From an uncultured Ruminococcus sp. (lineage in GTDB: Bacteria > Bacillota > Clostridia > Oscillospirales > Acutalibacteraceae), in contig CADCQO010000148.1 of the NCBI GenBank assembly GCA_902803585.1, positions 1 through 5,924 of the forward strand: a stretch of 5,924 nucleotides of DNA, in the 5' to 3' direction. Shown piece by piece: positions 5,054 through 5,924 of this stretch; the first letter of the stretch is position 1; every line of letters starts with the position of its first letter. Both the position numbers and the translations under genes were made by a program. A model generated the notes under the pieces. The model did not search any database. It was not told the origin of the DNA and worked only from the letters and a program-made list of their open reading frames with translations.

Positions 5054-5924
5054 ATGAACCGGTTCATGACTCACACTATCAGCGAAGATATCATTTATTA
5101 CGGGGTGTACAGCACCTCTGACGATATGTGGAACGGCGGAGATGTCTTGTGCGCTGCCCGCAAACGTTTTTTTGAAACAGGCACGAAGCAAAAAAAGCGC
5201 AGCACCATCAAAACAGACAGCGGAACATACAGTTACAGCTATGTGATTGAAAGCGGCACATTGCTGAAATACAAGAAAACCAAGAGCGGTCATACTGCAG
5301 AACAGACGGTACAGACACCTGACGGCTATTGTGTCGAGCAGTTTAACGACCGGCATCAGATTGTCAAACGTTCCTGCTATAACCGTCTGCACTGCTGGCA
5401 GCGCACCGAGTACCTCAGCGATGGCATGACTGCACTGTGCATCACACCGTCACCAGACAGTGAAACGCCTGCACTGATTTGTGAGAGCAATGGAACGAGC
5501 GAGGTACTTTATCCGTTTGAGGTTACGCTTGATAAGGAACTGACAGAAAAGCTGAATATCATGACGCATGAACCGAAAGTTTTTTGTGTGACGGACTGCG
5601 GCAGCTTCTATTGCTGTACGGAGGAGGAACTGAAAGCGCGTAAAGAAGCACTGGACAAGCTGCTCCGGAGCCAAGAAAGCGAACCGGTGCAGAAAATACC
5701 GGATACGGAGTCGGCTTTTGTGATAAATACAGCATTTCTTGAAAAAACGGAGCAGGGCGGTTTTGATCTGCGCAGCAGTCGGGAAGTTCGTCTTTCTGAC
5801 ACCATAGAGAAAGAAGCCGTCCAGACCGCTGCGAGTGAAGAAATGCCGTCAGAAGTCCCGCCGGAGCCGGAAAACGGCATAGAAACGGAAACGGCAGTCT
5901 GTGCAGAAATGCCGTCAGAAGTCC
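5054..5924 (+). CDS. Cysteine-rich hypothetical protein, C-terminus beyond the window
   Basis: The frame is open from ATG at 5054 to the last base (290 complete codons, no stop), with AGGGA eight bases upstream and a promoter at 4987-5015. I do not recognise the family. No signal peptide or membrane helix is apparent, so it is probably cytoplasmic. Residues 1-205 look folded: a Tyr-rich stretch (TYSYSYVIESG, 58-68), Cys-rich patches at 108-114 (CYNRLHC) and 178-188 (CVTDCGSFYCC), and a charged helix (EEELKARKEALDKLLRS, 190-206). In all there are 11 Cys. From about 206 it becomes an acidic, Glu/Pro-rich low-complexity tail that begins to repeat at 263 and 285 (EMPSEV). The four Cys at 178-188 could bind metal, but the spacing matches no motif I know. 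It is transcribed away from mscS. That it is a gene is fairly sure; its function is unknown. Confidence 0.8.
   Translation, partial: MNRFMTHTISEDIIYYGVYSTSDDMWNGGDVLCAARKRFFETGTKQKKRSTIKTDSGTYSYSYVIESGTLLKYKKTKSGHTAEQTVQTPDGYCVEQFNDRHQIVKRSCYNRLHCWQRTEYLSDGMTALCITPSPDSETPALICESNGTSEVLYPFEVTLDKELTEKLNIMTHEPKVFCVTDCGSFYCCTEEELKARKEALDKLLRSQESEPVQKIPDTESAFVINTAFLEKTEQGGFDLRSSREVRLSDTIEKEAVQTAASEEMPSEVPPEPENGIETETAVCAEMPSEV
5840..5924 (+). repeat. In-frame 66-base direct repeat in the terminal gene
   Basis: A 19-base unit (GAAATGCCGTCAGAAGTCC) occurs at 5840-5858 and again, identical, at 5906-5924, exactly 66 bases (22 codons) apart and in frame, encoding EMPSEV each time. The window ends inside the second copy, so further copies may follow. 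Confidence 0.7.

Noticed and set aside
5030..5392. Minus-strand open frame of 120 codons
   Set aside because: It is antisense to the long plus-strand frame from 5054, which has a promoter, ribosome site and consistent coding character. The minus frame has none of these and would run through the divergent promoter.
5621..5628. GAGGAGGA, a Shine-Dalgarno-like string in the terminal gene, considered as a second internal start like that in lysC
   Set aside because: No ATG, GTG or TTG follows in frame at a usable distance; the bases simply encode a run of Glu codons.

Overview
The window looks like chromosomal DNA of a low-to-mid GC Gram-positive anaerobe, most likely a gut clostridium of the Ruminococcaceae/Oscillospiraceae type. 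This is inferred from strong AGGAGG-like ribosome binding sites, a Bacillus-type aspartokinase with an internal translation start, a type III pantothenate kinase, and a clostridial style of IS605 TnpB. I cannot name the species.

Layout. Positions 1-336 hold the C-terminal end of an IS200/IS605-family TnpB, whose conserved RuvC-III aspartate position reads glycine. A short A/T-rich stretch (337-454) follows; it probably contains the right end of the element and the leader of the next gene. Then come two rightward genes, hom (homoserine dehydrogenase, 455-1702) and lysC (aspartokinase, 1723-2934), 20 bases apart and evidently one transcript. They encode the committed steps of aspartate-family amino acid synthesis: lysC makes aspartyl phosphate and hom sends aspartate semialdehyde towards threonine and methionine. 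A perfect internal Shine-Dalgarno and ATG inside lysC predicts a separate small regulatory subunit (2458-2934). The operon ends at a strong stem-loop (3067-3100) with T tracts on both strands, so it also serves the converging leftward transcript.

The leftward transcript carries an MscS-type mechanosensitive channel (4890 to 3961) and coaX, type III pantothenate kinase (3936 to 3172), 24 bases apart. An extended -10 promoter overlaps the upstream candidate ATG of the channel gene and argues for the start at 4890.

Between the channel gene and the last gene is a divergent promoter region with a 25-bp near-perfect palindrome (4964-4988) that looks like an operator. From 5054 a rightward open frame runs off the end of the window. 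It encodes a cysteine-rich protein of unknown family, ending in an acidic Glu/Pro-rich tail that starts to repeat with a 66-base (22-residue) period.

No tRNA, rRNA, CRISPR array or complete mobile element is visible. Most of the window is ordinary housekeeping DNA. The parts most worth a second look are the TnpB remnant with its altered active site next to hom, the palindrome, and the unrecognised terminal gene.
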